Assembly (NCBI RefSeq): GCF_036320965.1
Contig: NC_092225.1
Location: 79,741,113 to 79,805,112 of the forward strand
Reading direction: 5' to 3'
From: Panulirus ornatus
Taxonomy: Eukaryota; Arthropoda; Malacostraca; Decapoda; Palinuridae
Length of the DNA: 64,000 nucleotides
Positions within the stretch are counted from its first letter, which is position 1; every line of letters starts with the position of its first letter. The notes below the pieces were generated by a model. The model did not search any database, was not told where the DNA came from, and was given only the letters and a program-made list of their open reading frames with translations. The translations under genes were made by a program, and so were the position numbers. This document shows positions 1 to 12,251 of the stretch, in pieces.

Positions 1-1313
1 TTAGAAAGAGGGGCAAGTATGCAGTCTGTTGTGGATTAGAGAGCTTGGGAAGTGAGTCAGTTCTTGTTCGCTAATGATACAGCACTGGTGGCTGATTCAT
101 GTGAGAAACTGCAGAAGCTGGTGACTGAGTTTGGTAAAGTGTGTGAAAGAAGAAAGTTGAGAGTAAATGTGAATAAGAGCAAGGTTATTAGGTACAGTAG
201 GGTTGAGGGTCAAGTCAATTGGGAGGTAAGTTTGAATGGAGAAAAACTCGAGGAAGTGAAGTGTTTTAGATATCTGGGAGTGGATTTGGCAGCGGATGGA
301 GCCATGGAAGCGGAAGTGAATCATAGGGTGGGGGAGGGGGCGAAAATTCTGGGAGCCTTGAGCCTTGAAGAATGTTTGGAAGTTGAGAACATTATCTTCG
401 AAAGCAAAAATGGGTATGTTTGAAGGAATAGTGGTTCCAACAAAGTTGTATGGTTGCGAGGTGTGGGCTATGGATAGAGTTTTGCGCAGGAGGGTGGATG
501 TGCTGGAAATGAGATGTTTGAGGACAATATGTGGTGTGAGGTGGTTTGATCGAGTAAGTAGTGTAAGAGTAAGAGAGATGTGTGGAAGTAAAAAGAGTGT
601 GGTTGAGAGAGCAGAAGAGGGTGTTTTGAAATGGTTTGGTCACATGGAAAGAATGAGTGAGGAAAGATTGACCAAGAGGATATATATGTCAGAGGTGGAG
701 GGAATGAGGAGAAGTGGGAGACCAAATTGGAGGTGGAAAGATGGAGTGAAAAAGATTTTGAGTGATCGGGGCCTGAACATGCAGGAGGGTGAAAGGTGTG
801 CAAGGAATAGAGTGAATTGGAACGATGTGGTATACCGGGGTCGACGTGCTGTCAATGGATTGAACCAGGGCATGTGAAGTGTCTGGGGTAAACCATGGAA
901 AATTTTGTGGGGCCTGGATGTGGAAAGGGAGCTGTGGTTTCGGTGCATTATTACATGACAGCTAGAGACTGAGTGTGAACGAATGGGGCCTTTGTTGTCT
1001 TTTCCTAGCGCTACCTCGCACACATGAGGGGGGAGGGGGTTGTTATTCCATGTGTTGCGAGGTGGCGATGGGAATAAATAAAGGCAGACAGTATGAATTA
1101 TGTACATGTGTATATATGTATATGTCTGTGTGTGTATATATATGTGTACATTGAGATGTATAGGTATGTATATTTGCGTGTGTGGATGTGTATGTATATA
1201 CATGTGTAAGGGGGTGGGTTGGGCCATTTCTTTCGTCTGTTTCCTTGCGCTACCTCGCTAATGCAGGAGACAGCGACAAAGCAAAATAAAAAAAATAAAA
1301 AAAATAAAATAAA
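1..1313 (+). mobile_element. LINE-A copy 1, 5'-truncated by the window edge
   Basis: This is the 3' part of an RTE-like non-LTR retrotransposon. It enters in the reverse transcriptase palm and runs through the C-terminal domain to a stop at about 877, then a long-type 3'UTR and an A-rich tail ending near 1313. The polymerase motif reads FANDTALVAD where intact copies have FADD, so a catalytic aspartate is lost. An upstream stop (position 37) and a small CCTTGAG duplication near 355-367 also break the frame. The C-terminal domain is clear (LYGCEVWAMD, LKWFGHMERMSEERL, GRPNWRWKDG). The 3'UTR holds two GCGCTACCTCGC blocks, at about 1010 and 1248, separated by TATG/TATA microsatellite. It is a dead copy. 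Confidence 0.9.
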
Positions 1314-3376
1314 GGTAGTTCACAGTATTGTAAATGAAAATCATTATTCAGCATCATTTTACCTATACCACTACTCACATCCATGGGTGAGGTGAGGAGC
1401 AGCTGATATTATGGGAAGTAGCCAATATCCCACAGACACTTAATGCAGTGGTAGGAAACACTGCCACAATAGTGGAACATATGAAAGCCCTACATTGCAT
1501 TAAAATCATGGTGTGGAGCAATGAAAGGGTTAATCCTCTAGTTTTCTGCAGTAGAGATGTATATAAGAGAACAATGGAGATGACTTTACTTAGCATAAGG
1601 AGCAAGAATACATAAAGTATAATGCAAAATAAATATCTGGTTTGAAGTCTTCAGAGGGGTGAAGAGAAGAGTCTCTCATGCAAAAACCATATGTTAGATG
1701 AGAGATGGATATGAAAGATCTTTGTTACTGTAGCTGAAAGTACAAGAGGAAGGAGAAAACAATGAAGAGGTTGCAATGCTTAATGAATGAGTCATTTGAA
1801 GCAAGGTGTATTTCTGACATGGGTGAAATGGACTGTTTATTATGTTATGTGTTGTAAGCGCAAAAGTAGATGGATGTAAGCTTCACATGAATAATCATCC
1901 AGTACAGATGAATGTTCATTATACCACATCGGACACAAGGTAGGTATACATATGAATGACCTACAGAGATGTATGCACCTCTTTAATATCACACACTGAT
2001 AATGGAGTAATAAAAAATAAAACTTACCAAATTTATTTAAAACAGTTCATATCATCTAGAAGTACAACCCAAAAGTTATAAATCTAACGTGATATCTTTG
2101 GTGAAATGATTTACTGGGCTTGGTTTTATTTCTTGTTCAAAACTAAAGCCTTGTTCATAAAAACATATAAGAGCAAGGAGAGCACTAAATGGGAGCTTTA
2201 TGGTATATGGTCATGTCCTCAATTCATACACAAGAAACGAGTTTGATCCCTTGGTAAGGCAAACAATCATCAGCAATCACATAATTTGAGCAGGTAACTT
2301 TTATCACAACTCTGGATTAAGTAATTCATGCTCAAGGCAACAAAAAGGATACAGTATGCACAGTTGTTGCTATGGAAAACAGTCAACTGTTTCTGTTAAT
2401 AATTTTTTCCACAAGATCTAAATTCAAGGACTAAAATGCTTTAGAGTTGTAGTTATGACGATTCCTTCACAAACAAGCAGAGCATAAGCTTTTATGTATT
2501 ACGATGCTACAGCATCAAAAAAATTAGGAAAAATGCTTAATCAGTGTATGAGTGAGTTTCTGTAAAGCTAACTTTATGAATTCAACATCTGACAGAGTTA
2601 ATAAAAGTGCTACCATTGTTAGTTGCAAATACATCATAACGTGAAAAATTAAACTTAGATTTCTTTTAAAAAGATTAAGAATATCTATGCTTTACTTACA
2701 AGATAACCTTTGCTATGTATGGATAAATTCTATTTAATTCTCAAAGTTTCAAAGATATGAAAATGAATAGACTGGCATCCTTATATGCTATCACTAAATT
2801 GTGATATCACGACCAAAATCATTTGTTAGAAAAACTTCAGTTAATAATATCAAAACAATCTAGAATAACTACACAGGCAAATGGAAAACAAAGTCTACAT
2901 CAATTCTGATTTCACAAAAAGACATCCAAGAGTATCCTTTCACCTCACTTCATTTGTACATGTTTAACATTCTAGTAAGTATCAGTTATCACTATCTAAA
3001 AAATACTATAATAATTTCCAAATCATTATATCATGTGCAAAGTCTGCAACAAAGAAGGTTCATTTAGAAGTTGCCAAAGAAGCTGACCATGATAAGAGGA
3101 TAAAATAATATTAGAACAGGAAATGACCAACATAGGCATTCTTGTCATTCAGTTATCAATTAATGAAACAAGTACCATAATATCATATAAACATCATACA
3201 GTGCTTTTATCAGCAAATTAAAAAACTAAATTGAATATCTAAAGTGATACAGAAAAGTCACCTTTAGTGATGCTATACCATTAGGAGTACAATCTCACAA
3301 AGGTGTCCACACTTCCCGGCAACTAAAGGTTGTGCAGCCTTGGGCTACTAGGGCCTTTAAAATGAGGTCCTGGAAT
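1314..3376. other. AT-rich non-coding DNA, no gene seen
   Basis: About 2 kb of AT-rich sequence with short interrupted frames. I see no transposon motif and no convincing exon. Isolated GTAAGT-like strings on the minus strand (near 2030 and 2695) have no open frame beside them. Confidence 0.6.
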
Positions 3377-5318
3377 AGTGCAAGGAAACAGATGAAAGAA
3401 TGGCCCAACCCACCCGCACACAAATGTATATACATAAATGCCCACACACACACATATATATACCTATACATTTCAATATATACATACATATACATACATA
3501 GACATACACATATATACGTACATATTCATACTTGCTGCCTTCATCCATTCCTGTTGCCACCCCACCACACATGAAATAGCACATACATAAACGCCCACAC
3601 ACACACATATACATTTCAACGTATACATACATATACATACACACACATATACATATATACACATGGATATTCATACTTGCTGCCATCATCCATTCCTGTC
3701 GCCACCCCACCACACATGAAACAGCACACACACACACCTGGAGGTAATGCTAGGAAAAGGCCACATTCGTTCACAGTCAGTCTCTAGCTCTCATGTGTAA
3801 TGCACCAAAACCACAGCTCCCTTTCCACATCCAGGCCCCACAGACCTTTTCATGGTTTACCCCAGACGCTTCACATGCCTTGGTTCAATCCACTGACAGC
3901 ACGTCAACCCCAGTATACTACATTGTTCCAATTCACTCTGTTCCTTGCATGCCTTTCATCCTCCTATATGTTCAGGCCCCGATCACTTAAAATCTTTTTC
4001 ACTCCATCCTTCCACCTCCAATTTGGTCTCCCGCTTCTCCTCGTTCCCTCCACCTCTGACACATACATCCATTTTGTCAATCTTTCCTCAATCATTCTCT
4101 CCATGTGACCAAACCATTTCAATACACCCTTTTCAACATTCTCAACCACACTCTTTCTATTACCACATATCTCTCTTACCCTTTTATTACTTACTCGATC
4201 AAACCACCTCACACCACATGTTGTCCTCAAACATTTAATTTCCAACACATCTACCCTCCTCCATACAACCCTATCTATACTTCATGTCTCGCAACCATAT
4301 AACACTGTTAGAACTACTATTCTTTCAAATGTACCCATTTTTGCTCTCTCAAATAACATTCTCTCCTTCTACACATTCTTCGTCACTCCTAGAACCTTCA
4401 TCCCCTCCCCGTGACTCACTTCTGCTTCCATTCGCTGCTCGGTCCACTCCCACATATCTAAAACATTTAACTTCCTCCAATTTTTCTCCATTCAAACTTA
4501 CATTCCAATTAACTTGTCCCTCAACCCTACTGAACCTAATAACCTTGCTCTTATTCATATTTACTCTTTATTTTCTCCTTTCACACACTTTTCCAATCTC
4601 AGTCACACACTTCTTCAGTTTCTCACTCAAATCAGCCACTAGAGCTGTATCATCAGCAAACAACAACTTACTAACTTCCCAGGCCCTCTCATCCCCAACA
4701 GAATACATACTTACCCCTCTCTCCAAGACTCTTGCATTTACCTCCCTAATCATCCACCCATAAATTAAACAGCCATGGGGACATCAAACACCCCTGCCGC
4801 AGCCTGACATTCACTGGGAACCAATCACTCTCTTCTCTTCCTACTTGTACACATACTTTACATCCTTTGTAAAAACTTTTCACTGCCTTTAGCAACTTAA
4901 CTCCCACACCATATACTCTTAATACCTTCCACAAAGCATCTCTATCAACTCTATCATATGCTTTCTCCAGATCCATAAATGCTACATACAAATCCATCTG
5001 TTTTTCTAAGTATTTCTCACACACATTCTTCAAAGCAAACACCTGATCCACACATCCTCTACCACTTCTGAAACCACACTACTCTTCCCCAATCTGATGT
5101 TCTGTACATGTGTTCACCCTCTCAGTCAATACCCTCCCGTACAATTTCCTAGGAATACTCAACAAGCTTATGCCTCTGTAGTTTGAACATTCACCTTTAT
5201 CCCCTTTGCCTTTGTACAATTGCACTATGCATTCATTCCACCAATCCTCAGGCACTTCACCATGAAAAATCAACAACACAGTCATCCCTTTTTTTTTGAT
5301 AAATTCCACTGCAATACC
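3377..5318 (-). mobile_element. LINE-A copy 2, degenerate, 5'-truncated
   Basis: A minus-strand copy of the RTE-like LINE. Reading leftwards it begins at the FIKKKG segment near 5315, covers the RT fingers and palm (FMDLEKAYDRVDRDALWKV near 4935-4985; LLFADDTALVAD near 4650) and the C-terminal domain (about 4250 down to 3964), and ends in a 3'UTR at about 3377. Several frameshifts split the frame. The FADD motif survives. The 3'UTR carries a tandem duplication of about 148 bp (listed separately). At its 5' end the copy is fused to a diverged LINE fragment. Confidence 0.9.
3524..3734 (-). repeat. Tandem duplication within a LINE-A 3'UTR
   Basis: The block ATTCATACTTGCTGCC followed by CATCCATTCCTG and CCACCCCACCACACATGAAA occurs twice, from about 3524 and about 3672, so part of this copy's 3'UTR is duplicated with a period near 148 bp. 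Confidence 0.75.
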
Positions 5319-5566
5319 AACACTATAATATGGACGTGAAGCATACCCATACACAGCCATTTTTGCTCTCCCATATAATGACCTCCCTTTCCACACATTC
5401 TACCATGCTTCCAGAACGTATGTGCACTCATCCACCATATGACTTGCTTCCACTTCCTTGAATCCATTCACTGCCATGTCCACTCCTAGGTATTCAAAAC
5501 ACTTCTTTCACCTTCCCTCCATTCAAACTTACATCCCAACTAACCTGTCCCTCTACCCTGCTAAAC
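5319..5566 (-). mobile_element. Diverged RTE-like LINE fragment
   Basis: On the minus strand this resembles the segment just downstream of the RT palm in LINE-A (equivalents of the KAKMG and NVWK region, then the equivalents of RYLGVD and EVSLNGEK), but with clearly lower similarity than the other copies. It directly abuts the truncated 5' end of copy 2, so sequence near the 3' end of one element lies upstream of the RT start of another. It may be a related older family. Confidence 0.55.
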
Positions 5567-5654
5567 AAACAAACAAAAATTACTGTATTTAAATTCTCTC
5601 AACTTTTGCCTTTCAAATACATACACACACACACACATACATACATACATATAT

Positions 5655-6002
5655 ACAAGTTGAACATCCCTAATCCGAAATCTGAAATGCTCCAAAATCT
5701 GAAACTTTTTGAGTGGTGACAAGACATTACAAGTGGAAATTGTACACTTGACCTTACTGGCCCATGCTGGCCCCTGACACTTTGATGAGCCAGTTTGTTA
5801 CAAACCATCGTTACTGCCAGACCTACATGCATTACTCACTGTATTTTTTGCTTATTCTCTGCTGTGTGTGAATAAACGTAAGGAAATAACTGCTTATCAG
5901 TAGCATATAAATTCAGAGTCAAGAATGAAGGTGATGCCAAACAACCACAGATTGTCGATATGGGCGGTTGACATTGTGACACCTTAGACTTCTGATGGTT
6001 CA
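5655..6002. mobile_element. Possible pogo/Tigger-like DNA transposon end
   Basis: The stretch beginning GAACATCCCTAATCCGAAAT and continuing GCTCCAAAATCTGAAAC then TTTTTGAGTGGTGACA resembles, from memory, the ends of pogo/Tigger-type non-autonomous elements (repeated TCCGAAAT words). No transposase frame is present. It lies directly against the foldback element at 6003. The family assignment is recall-based and uncertain. Confidence 0.35.
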
Positions 6003-6685
6003 TGTGCAAAATTATAAAAAGTATTGTATACATTACCTTCAGGCTATGTGCTTAAGCTGTATATGAAATATACCTCAATGTTTTGACCATTCAACAGTCC
6101 TCCTCAGCAGATACTGATTCCAGCATTTGACGGGACTGTGTTCCCCAACAAGTAATGGTCATCTGGTTGGACGCCTTAGTGTGTCACTCTCTGATTGGAT
6201 CTTTTGTCCTGCTACCTCTCCCTATTCATGATGATCTCTGCTGCCTGACGTGACAAGCAGATGAACCCAGATTGTGTGTTAACGTTCTTAATCCCTTCTA
6301 GGTAAGCTCTCACAATATCGCTAAACGGTTGACGCCAAGGCAACTATAGGCAAGTGACAAACCGTTTAGTGATAGAGTGAGAGCTTACCTAGTGGAAGGG
6401 ATTAAGAATAATGTTAACAAAAGGTCCATCTGCTGGTCATGCCAGGCAGCAGAGATCACTGCGAAAGGGTGGAGGCAACAGGGCAAAAGATCCAATCAGA
6501 AAGTGACACACCAAGGAGTCTAACTGCATGACCATCACTTGCTGGGAACACAGTCCCCCAAATGCTGGAGTCAGTATCTCCTGAGGAAGACTGTTGAATG
6601 GATGAAATGTTGAGGTAAGTTTCATATACAACTTTTACACATAGCCTGAAAGTAATGTATAAAATATTTCTTATAATTTTGCACA
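6003..6685. mobile_element. Foldback element: 683-bp imperfect palindrome
   Basis: Left arm 6003-6330 and right arm 6360-6685 are reverse complements along their whole length, with a 29-nt spacer. The outer ends pair (TGTGCAAAATTATAA with TTATAATTTTGCACA) and the inner ends pair (CTAAACGGTT with AACCGTTTAG). Arm identity by eye is about 80% or more, with scattered substitutions and small indels, so this is an aged inverted repeat and not a recent assembly artefact. No coding frame is conserved. It resembles a foldback or MITE-like DNA transposon. I could not identify a clear target-site duplication. Confidence 0.85.
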
Positions 6686-7318
6686 CAGTCTCTTAGCTGT
6701 CATGTGTAGTGCACTGAAACCACAGCTCCCTATCCACAGACCTTTCCATGGTTTACCCCAGATGTTTCACATGACCTGTTTCAGTCCATTGACAGTATGT
6801 CAACCCTGGTATACCACATCGTTCCAATTCACTCTATTCCTTACACACCTCTCACTTCCCTGTAAGTTCAGGCCCCAATCACTCAAAATTTTTTCACTCC
6901 ATCCTTCCACTTCCAATTTGGTCTCCCACTTCTCCATGTTCCCTGCACCTCTGACGCATATATCCTCTTTGTAAATATTTCCTCACCACGCATATATCCT
7001 CTTTGTAAATATTTCCTCACTCATTCTCTCCATATGCCCAAACCATCTGAATACACCCTCTTCTGCTCTCTAAACCACTCTTTTTATTTCCACACATCTT
7101 TCTTACCCTTTCATCATTTACTAGATTAAACCATCTCACACCATATACTTTCCTCAAACATTTCATTTCCAACAAATCCACGCTCCTCCATACAACCTTA
7201 TCTATAGCTCATGCCTTGCAACCATATAATACTGTTGGGGCAACCAGTCCTTCAAACACCCATTTTTGCTCTCCGAGATCATGTTCTCTCCTTACACACA
7301 TTCTTCATCGCTCCCAGA
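6686..7318 (-). mobile_element. LINE-A copy 3, C-terminal fragment
   Basis: A minus-strand fragment that starts abruptly in the LINE 3'UTR (the CAGTCTCT-AGCTGTCATG region) at the foldback boundary and covers the C-terminal domain back to about the KNVWK segment. The usual 3' tail is missing. A 35-bp tandem duplication (about 6956-7024; unit contains TATCCTCTTTGTAAATATTT) interrupts it. More diverged than most copies. Confidence 0.85.
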
Positions 7319-7369
7319 TATATATATACCTTGCCAAAATACTACCAATTCTAAAACCTTTTAACACAC

Positions 7370-7990
7370 CTAACTCCACCTCCTCCAACCATCCTATATT
7401 ACTTCTATTCTCATTGTCTAAACTCTGAAAAAATGATCCACAATGAATCAAACAAAAGAATCAACTTTAATCCACACAGCATGGATTCAGACAAATACAT
7501 TCAATCACCACACTACATAATGAGCTCAAACAACTTACCCTAGATGGATTCAATCAATTTCTACTCACAGATACCCCTTCATATAACTAAAACAACGTTA
7601 ACAAAACACATACACCCTGAGACAACTTGAGACACTAAACAACTGACCTCCCAACTCGGACTTAAACTCCAACCCATCAAATGTACACCCATCAGAAATC
7701 ACACTCCCCAGACACACTTGACTCTATCTCCCATATGACCTGGCCATAAAGCAAAGCTATGACACTACACTGTTTCAATATATCCTAAGGCCCTTCATGC
7801 CTATGGTGCATTTACCATAAAGAAGACAACGAGCTCTTACTACTCCATTGTCCTGCACTCTCTTCACACAAGACACACATATGCATCACCTACAAAACTT
7901 AAAGACTTTTGGTCCAGACTGGTAGATGTGGCCAGCTTCCTGACTGCTGCAGGAGCCTCATGAGGACAAAAGGGACTCCAGGGACAGGAA
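7370..7990 (+). mobile_element. Jockey/CR1-like reverse transcriptase fossil
   Basis: One frame reads TQHGFRQIHSITTLHNEL then LTLDGFNQ (about 7476-7562), the conserved HGFR finger motif of Jockey/CR1-type reverse transcriptases. Further down, a frame with a CPLC-like decay region ends in DFWSRLVDVASFLTAAGAS (about 7905-7960), typical of the C-terminal tail of such LINE proteins. The catalytic palm between them is lost, with many stops. The family differs from LINE-A. The subtype is not certain. Confidence 0.6.
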
Positions 7991-9265
7991 GTAAGTAATA
8001 TGAAGTATACACATGTTCTTATGGGCTCTGCCTACTACTGCCAGTATGACTTGCATCTATTTCACCTATTGTATCTTCTCTTATTTTTCTGTCAGGTGGA
8101 ATAAACAATGGAACAGAAAATAACAATTGTTACTAGGAAATTTTTGGTTACCAATGAATGTCTCCGAGTCCATCAACTGATGGTAACCCTCTCTTCTAAA
8201 CAAAATTTCCCAACATTATTTTCCTGAACATGTTAATCTTTCCTGACTATATGTACAGTCAAAAGAAAAATCAAATTCACCCAGGGTTGGATGTATTCTA
8301 AAATTAATGCTAATATCAAGCTGTTTGGCGGCTTGGTATTCCCAACTGCAAGCTTTAATTTCATATAATTTTGATGATCAAATGACCAGTTTGTAAAGGA
8401 ATATGATGCAATGAAATAGAAAACTAATTGTCTAATTAGATATATATTTTTCATTATACTTTCTTATACAGATCTGAACTTCATGAAATCAGTTGCCAAT
8501 TGTTTTGACTTTAGGAAATGAGTTGCCATGTAAGGAATTTAATGATTTATGAACGAAACCTATAACATTTTGAAATACATACCCCACTGTAATCAGAACA
8601 TACATCTGATACCTTTCAAATACATTCGGGTCATTCCAAGATTTACTTTTATATTTAATCATCATAATACATACTCTTTCTTTGTTCACTGTGCTCCTAT
8701 TTCACATGAAATATTACTTCTGGGATTCAAAACAAATATGACATGATTCAAAACATAAAACTCAATCTATCTCAATAGCCAGAAAGGAATATAATGAATG
8801 ATGAATCCAATGTATTGTACACAGTTGACCTACTTTGTAAGAAAAGAGAGATATCTGGTAGATGAAATAAAAGTTAAAATGTTTTTCATCATTCACAGAT
8901 GTTCCTTATTTTGAAACACCAATGTGACAATGAGAATCGACCCTGAGATTTCCTGTCATTATTACATAAAAGCTTCTCAAGCAAAATGCATGTCAATAAT
9001 CACCTCAAAATCAAGGCCTGAGCAATGGTAAAATGTCACAGCACCTTGGTGTGTCGAAGCACACAGCAGACCTATGGATTTGGAGCTTGAAGAAATGGGC
9101 AGCATCCACAACCAGCCCCAGAGTGACTGCCTTGCTGTACAAGATGTGAGCAACTTTGCAAAATTGTAGCTGCTATTGCCAATGCTTCTTTATGCCATGG
9201 CTTTCAACATCAGGGACCAGCAGGGAATATGATGCATACCCCAAACCATCTAAAATAGGGTGCGT
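7991..9265. other. Non-coding DNA, nothing recognised
   Basis: AT-rich sequence with no open frame of note, no transposase or RT motif and no repeated block shared with the rest of the window that I could see. Confidence 0.55.
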
Positions 9266-9269
9266 ACAA

Positions 9270-10170
9270 CTGATCTCCAAAGCTGTATTCTAGTCAAGAA
9301 ACCCAAGCTGAATGAAGGGTGAAGTGAATGCAGTGTGTACTGCAATATGCTGACAAGCCAGGACATGACTGGAAGAATGTAATTTTCTGCAATGGGAAGA
9401 CATCTGGCACAGAGAAGGGAAGATGAACTGAATTTGACAGAAAAATAATACAAGGTAAACTGGTTCTCAACTTCACTCCCTCCCTCTCTCATTCCCACTC
9501 TTCAGTGTGCAAGTTTATGTCTGGTCAAGGAATTATTTTCTCAATCTTGTGTTGTTTAAAGCTGTTTTTATGTCTGAATATGGCAAAGTCAGGTAATACA
9601 AATGCATTTCACCCTTTTCCCTTGTTTTTGCAGTTATTCTTCAAAACATGCCATGGGAACCCCCACAAAAGTTGAAGAATAAGTGTTAGAATATTCAGGT
9701 AGATTCATTAAGCAGGTATTTTGGAGCTGGTTGATTTGCATGGGAGAAATATGTCAACATTTTAGACACAGTGTTGCTACCATCAGTGGAAGCAATGTTG
9801 TTCTCCCAAAGGAAAACCCTTCTACCTGGTTTAAGACAACAGCCCTCTCCACATAAACACTGCAACTGCCAGAATTGGTTCCCAAAACACTCAAATTACA
9901 ATGTTGCCACATCCACATAAATCCCCAGATGTGAACCCAACAGAAAATGTTTGGGCAACCTTGGGAAACAAAATTAGCCAAAATAACTCCAATAACAACT
10001 GCTGTAGATGGGAGGAACTCGTAACTAGTGTGATGGTAGAGTGGGAAGGTAAAAGAGGCCCATCTGAATATGCCCTACTGAAGGAGCTAACATCATCCAT
10101 GTCTCAGATGTCAGCAGTACTAATACCTGTTATTAAAGTAAAACCATTAACTGAACAATGTCTCACTTTC
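9270..10170 (+). pseudogene. Tc1/mariner-like transposase fossil
   Basis: Several broken frames read in order like the catalytic half of a Tc1-type transposase: QYADKPGHDWKNVIFCNGKT (about 9340-9400; the first catalytic aspartate, normally in DEKT, has become N), YVNILDTVLLPSVEAM (about 9750-9800), an xDNSPLH-like segment near 9832 (second aspartate), and PHKSPDVNPTENVWATLGNK (about 9911-9970; contains the ENVW glutamate). The tail from 9901 to 10188 stays open for 95 codons. The N-terminal DNA-binding part is not recognisable. It is inactive, with stops and frameshifts throughout. Confidence 0.75.
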
Positions 10171-10189
10171 CTGCAAATTACAATATAAA

Positions 10190-11698
10190 TCTTGAAAATA
10201 ACATCACCCTTAAACACTTGGAATTACTTCAAGGCTTAATGAAACAGTAACACAAATATACGGCTCAAGTACTTTTGATCATTTCACCAATGCCACTTGC
10301 AATAATTTTCCTGTACATTTTCTGATGCCATAATCAGTAAAATCAAAGGATACTGTTCAAAATGCTATGCTTCCAAAAATAACCTACCTGATGACGACAA
10401 TGAGGAGAGCAGGGCCACTAACCTAGACCAGATGGAAGAACATTATCCATGAATTTTTGTTGATTGTGTCAGACTGTTTAACACTTCAGAAGAGCAAACT
10501 AGTTTTGCTGTCTGTACATATTACACGTTTAAGATTTTTCAGTGATATTCTTTTAGAGTCTAACAAAATTTTAATGGTACTACTAACAGAGTTATTAAGG
10601 GACTCTGGTTTTAACTCTGTATTTACATTAGAAAACCACTGACACGAATTCTGCCTACTAAGACTCAAGTAATTTTGAGACTCCTTGGTCCAAAATATCT
10701 CCAGAGTAGGGTACAAGCAGATACTTCCTAGACAGTTGGAGAGCTTATGTCATTTGTAATAAAGGTTTCACACACAAAACCTACCCGTAAATAGAAGGCA
10801 TTAGAAAATATCCACAGCAGAAGGGTTGCCTTCTTTATTATCTACATATAACATGGAATATCCATGTTGTAGATTCTAGTGTGATAATTTTTGTTATACA
10901 ACTCTATGTATTCATATAGACTACGTATTTAAGTAACAAAGCACCACACCTACCTGAATCATTAATGAGAGTTGCACAAAACATTAAAGAGAGAAAACAC
11001 CCTGGGAATGATGAAAAGTTGCAGAAGAAAACAAAGCCACAACAGACTATTATCAATGTTATATCAATATTTGCCTTGTCACATAAAAATGAGTGGAATG
11101 AAAGATAATAATAACTTTTTTGCTAAATCTCTGAGTTTTTATCTAAAGCTTGCTGCTATAAAGTCAACCTGAAGTCCAAGATGAATGAGAGTATAATCTG
11201 ACATATAAAAAACAATTCAACCTATTAATGAAAGCATAAAAGCATCTTAAAATACTGCATGATTTATAAAGAGCTTATAAATTTGTCAGCTGATCAGGAA
11301 AAGTAACCTTCCTTACTCTAATCTAAATCTATAATAGATACTGAATATTTTTCAGAAAACAGATTGAATACTTTGACCCTTTTCTGATGAAAAGAAATCT
11401 ACAAAAATAAAGGTATTTATTTTCATTGATAAATGACACTAAAATGTACTAATTTCATCAGTGAAAAAGTCAACACAAAAGATAAACATTAACAATAGCA
11501 ATCAATAACATATTTATACATTTATACTTCTGACATCAGTTAGAATACAAGTCATATCAAATCATCACATTCTAAAATATTTAAAAAAAAGTTTAGCCAC
11601 AATTTATTTGAAAACAAATATAGACATCCATGCACAAATGCAACTTTAAGAAATTTTGTGATCTAATATCAGTCTGGGTTGTCAAAGATATTTTATGA
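10190..11698. other. Non-coding DNA; possible 3'UTR of the copine-like gene near its left-hand exon
   Basis: No transposon motif is visible. On the minus strand, downstream of the terminal exon ending at 11699, AATAAA hexamers lie at 11608-11603 and 11421-11416, so the last few hundred bases could be a 3'UTR. The rest shows no supported feature. Confidence 0.5.
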
Positions 11699-11820
11699 TT
11701 ACTTGACAGAATGAATTTTGCGCATGAAAGCAAGGAATTGAGCAGGAATTTCATGCAATACTTCCTGTGCTAGGAATGCTCTGGCATGACTCTGGTTGTC
11801 TGACAGGAACCTTTGCATTT
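11699..11820 (-). CDS. Copine-like terminal exon (distal alternative)
   Basis: Minus-strand exon: a strong acceptor (polypyrimidine tract ending TTTTTTCAG at 11821) is followed by 2 nt that complete a split codon (phase 1), then 39 codons ending LHEIPAQFLAFMRKIHSVK and TAA at 11699-11701. The core FLAQEVLHEIPAQFLAFM matches the C-terminal helix of copines, which typically reads (A/L)-A-x-x-V-L-A-E-I-P-x-Q-L-V. Copines are Ca2+-dependent membrane-binding proteins with two C2 domains and a vWA-like domain; this exon would be the extreme C-terminus after the vWA-like domain. It is homologous to the exon at 52463-52638, with the same phase and strand. No other copine exon is visible here. Two AATAAA signals follow downstream. 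Confidence 0.65.
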
Positions 11821-12251
11821 CTGAAAAAAGAAAAAGTTAACATGAAGGATATTCAAAAAACAATATCATGAAACCATATAATGTATAAAAAGTTGTCTCT
11901 TGATTTGCATTTTTCAAAGGAAATAGTAGAGAAGTGCACACATAAGACTGTCATGATGTCTGAATAAAATTCTTCACTGTGCGCAATGTAGCACAATGCA
12001 CAATAGTGTATCAGAAACAGTCTGGCAAAGAAACCATCTCCATCCAATAAACTATATATATCAACATGAATATATATAAATTCTAACTCCTCCTTTAATT
12101 GTGTAAACTATTGGTCTTTCAATTTAATAATTTCCCATGACATCTATAAACAACTGTTCCCTGAAAGTCCCTCTTTCATCTCTACCTCTTGTCTCTTCCT
12201 TGTAGATCTAGTTTTGACTAACCAGTCTTAGTGCAATTACTTATTTGAGTG
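11821..12251. other. Intronic or intergenic unique DNA
   Basis: AT-rich sequence between the copine-like exon and LINE-A copy 4. The first bases on the minus strand form the polypyrimidine tract of the exon acceptor. The 10-mer TAGTGCAATT at 12229-12238 recurs at 13180-13189, beyond the LINE tail. Confidence 0.5.

Noticed and set aside
3295..3737. Overlapping small frames rich in Y, C, V and M (for example MYVYIEMYRY)
   Set aside because: They are translations of the CA/TA microsatellite in the LINE 3'UTR and recur with every copy.
3400..3760. Regularly spaced repeats suggesting a CRISPR-like array
   Set aside because: The spacing comes from microsatellite and tandem duplication inside a LINE 3'UTR in a eukaryotic genome.
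10310..10452. Plus-strand frame of about 47 codons ending NLPDDDNEESRATNLDQMEEHYP
   Set aside because: Acidic and open to a stop, but I found no start codon, splice site or family match. It might be a decayed transposase tail; too weak to list.
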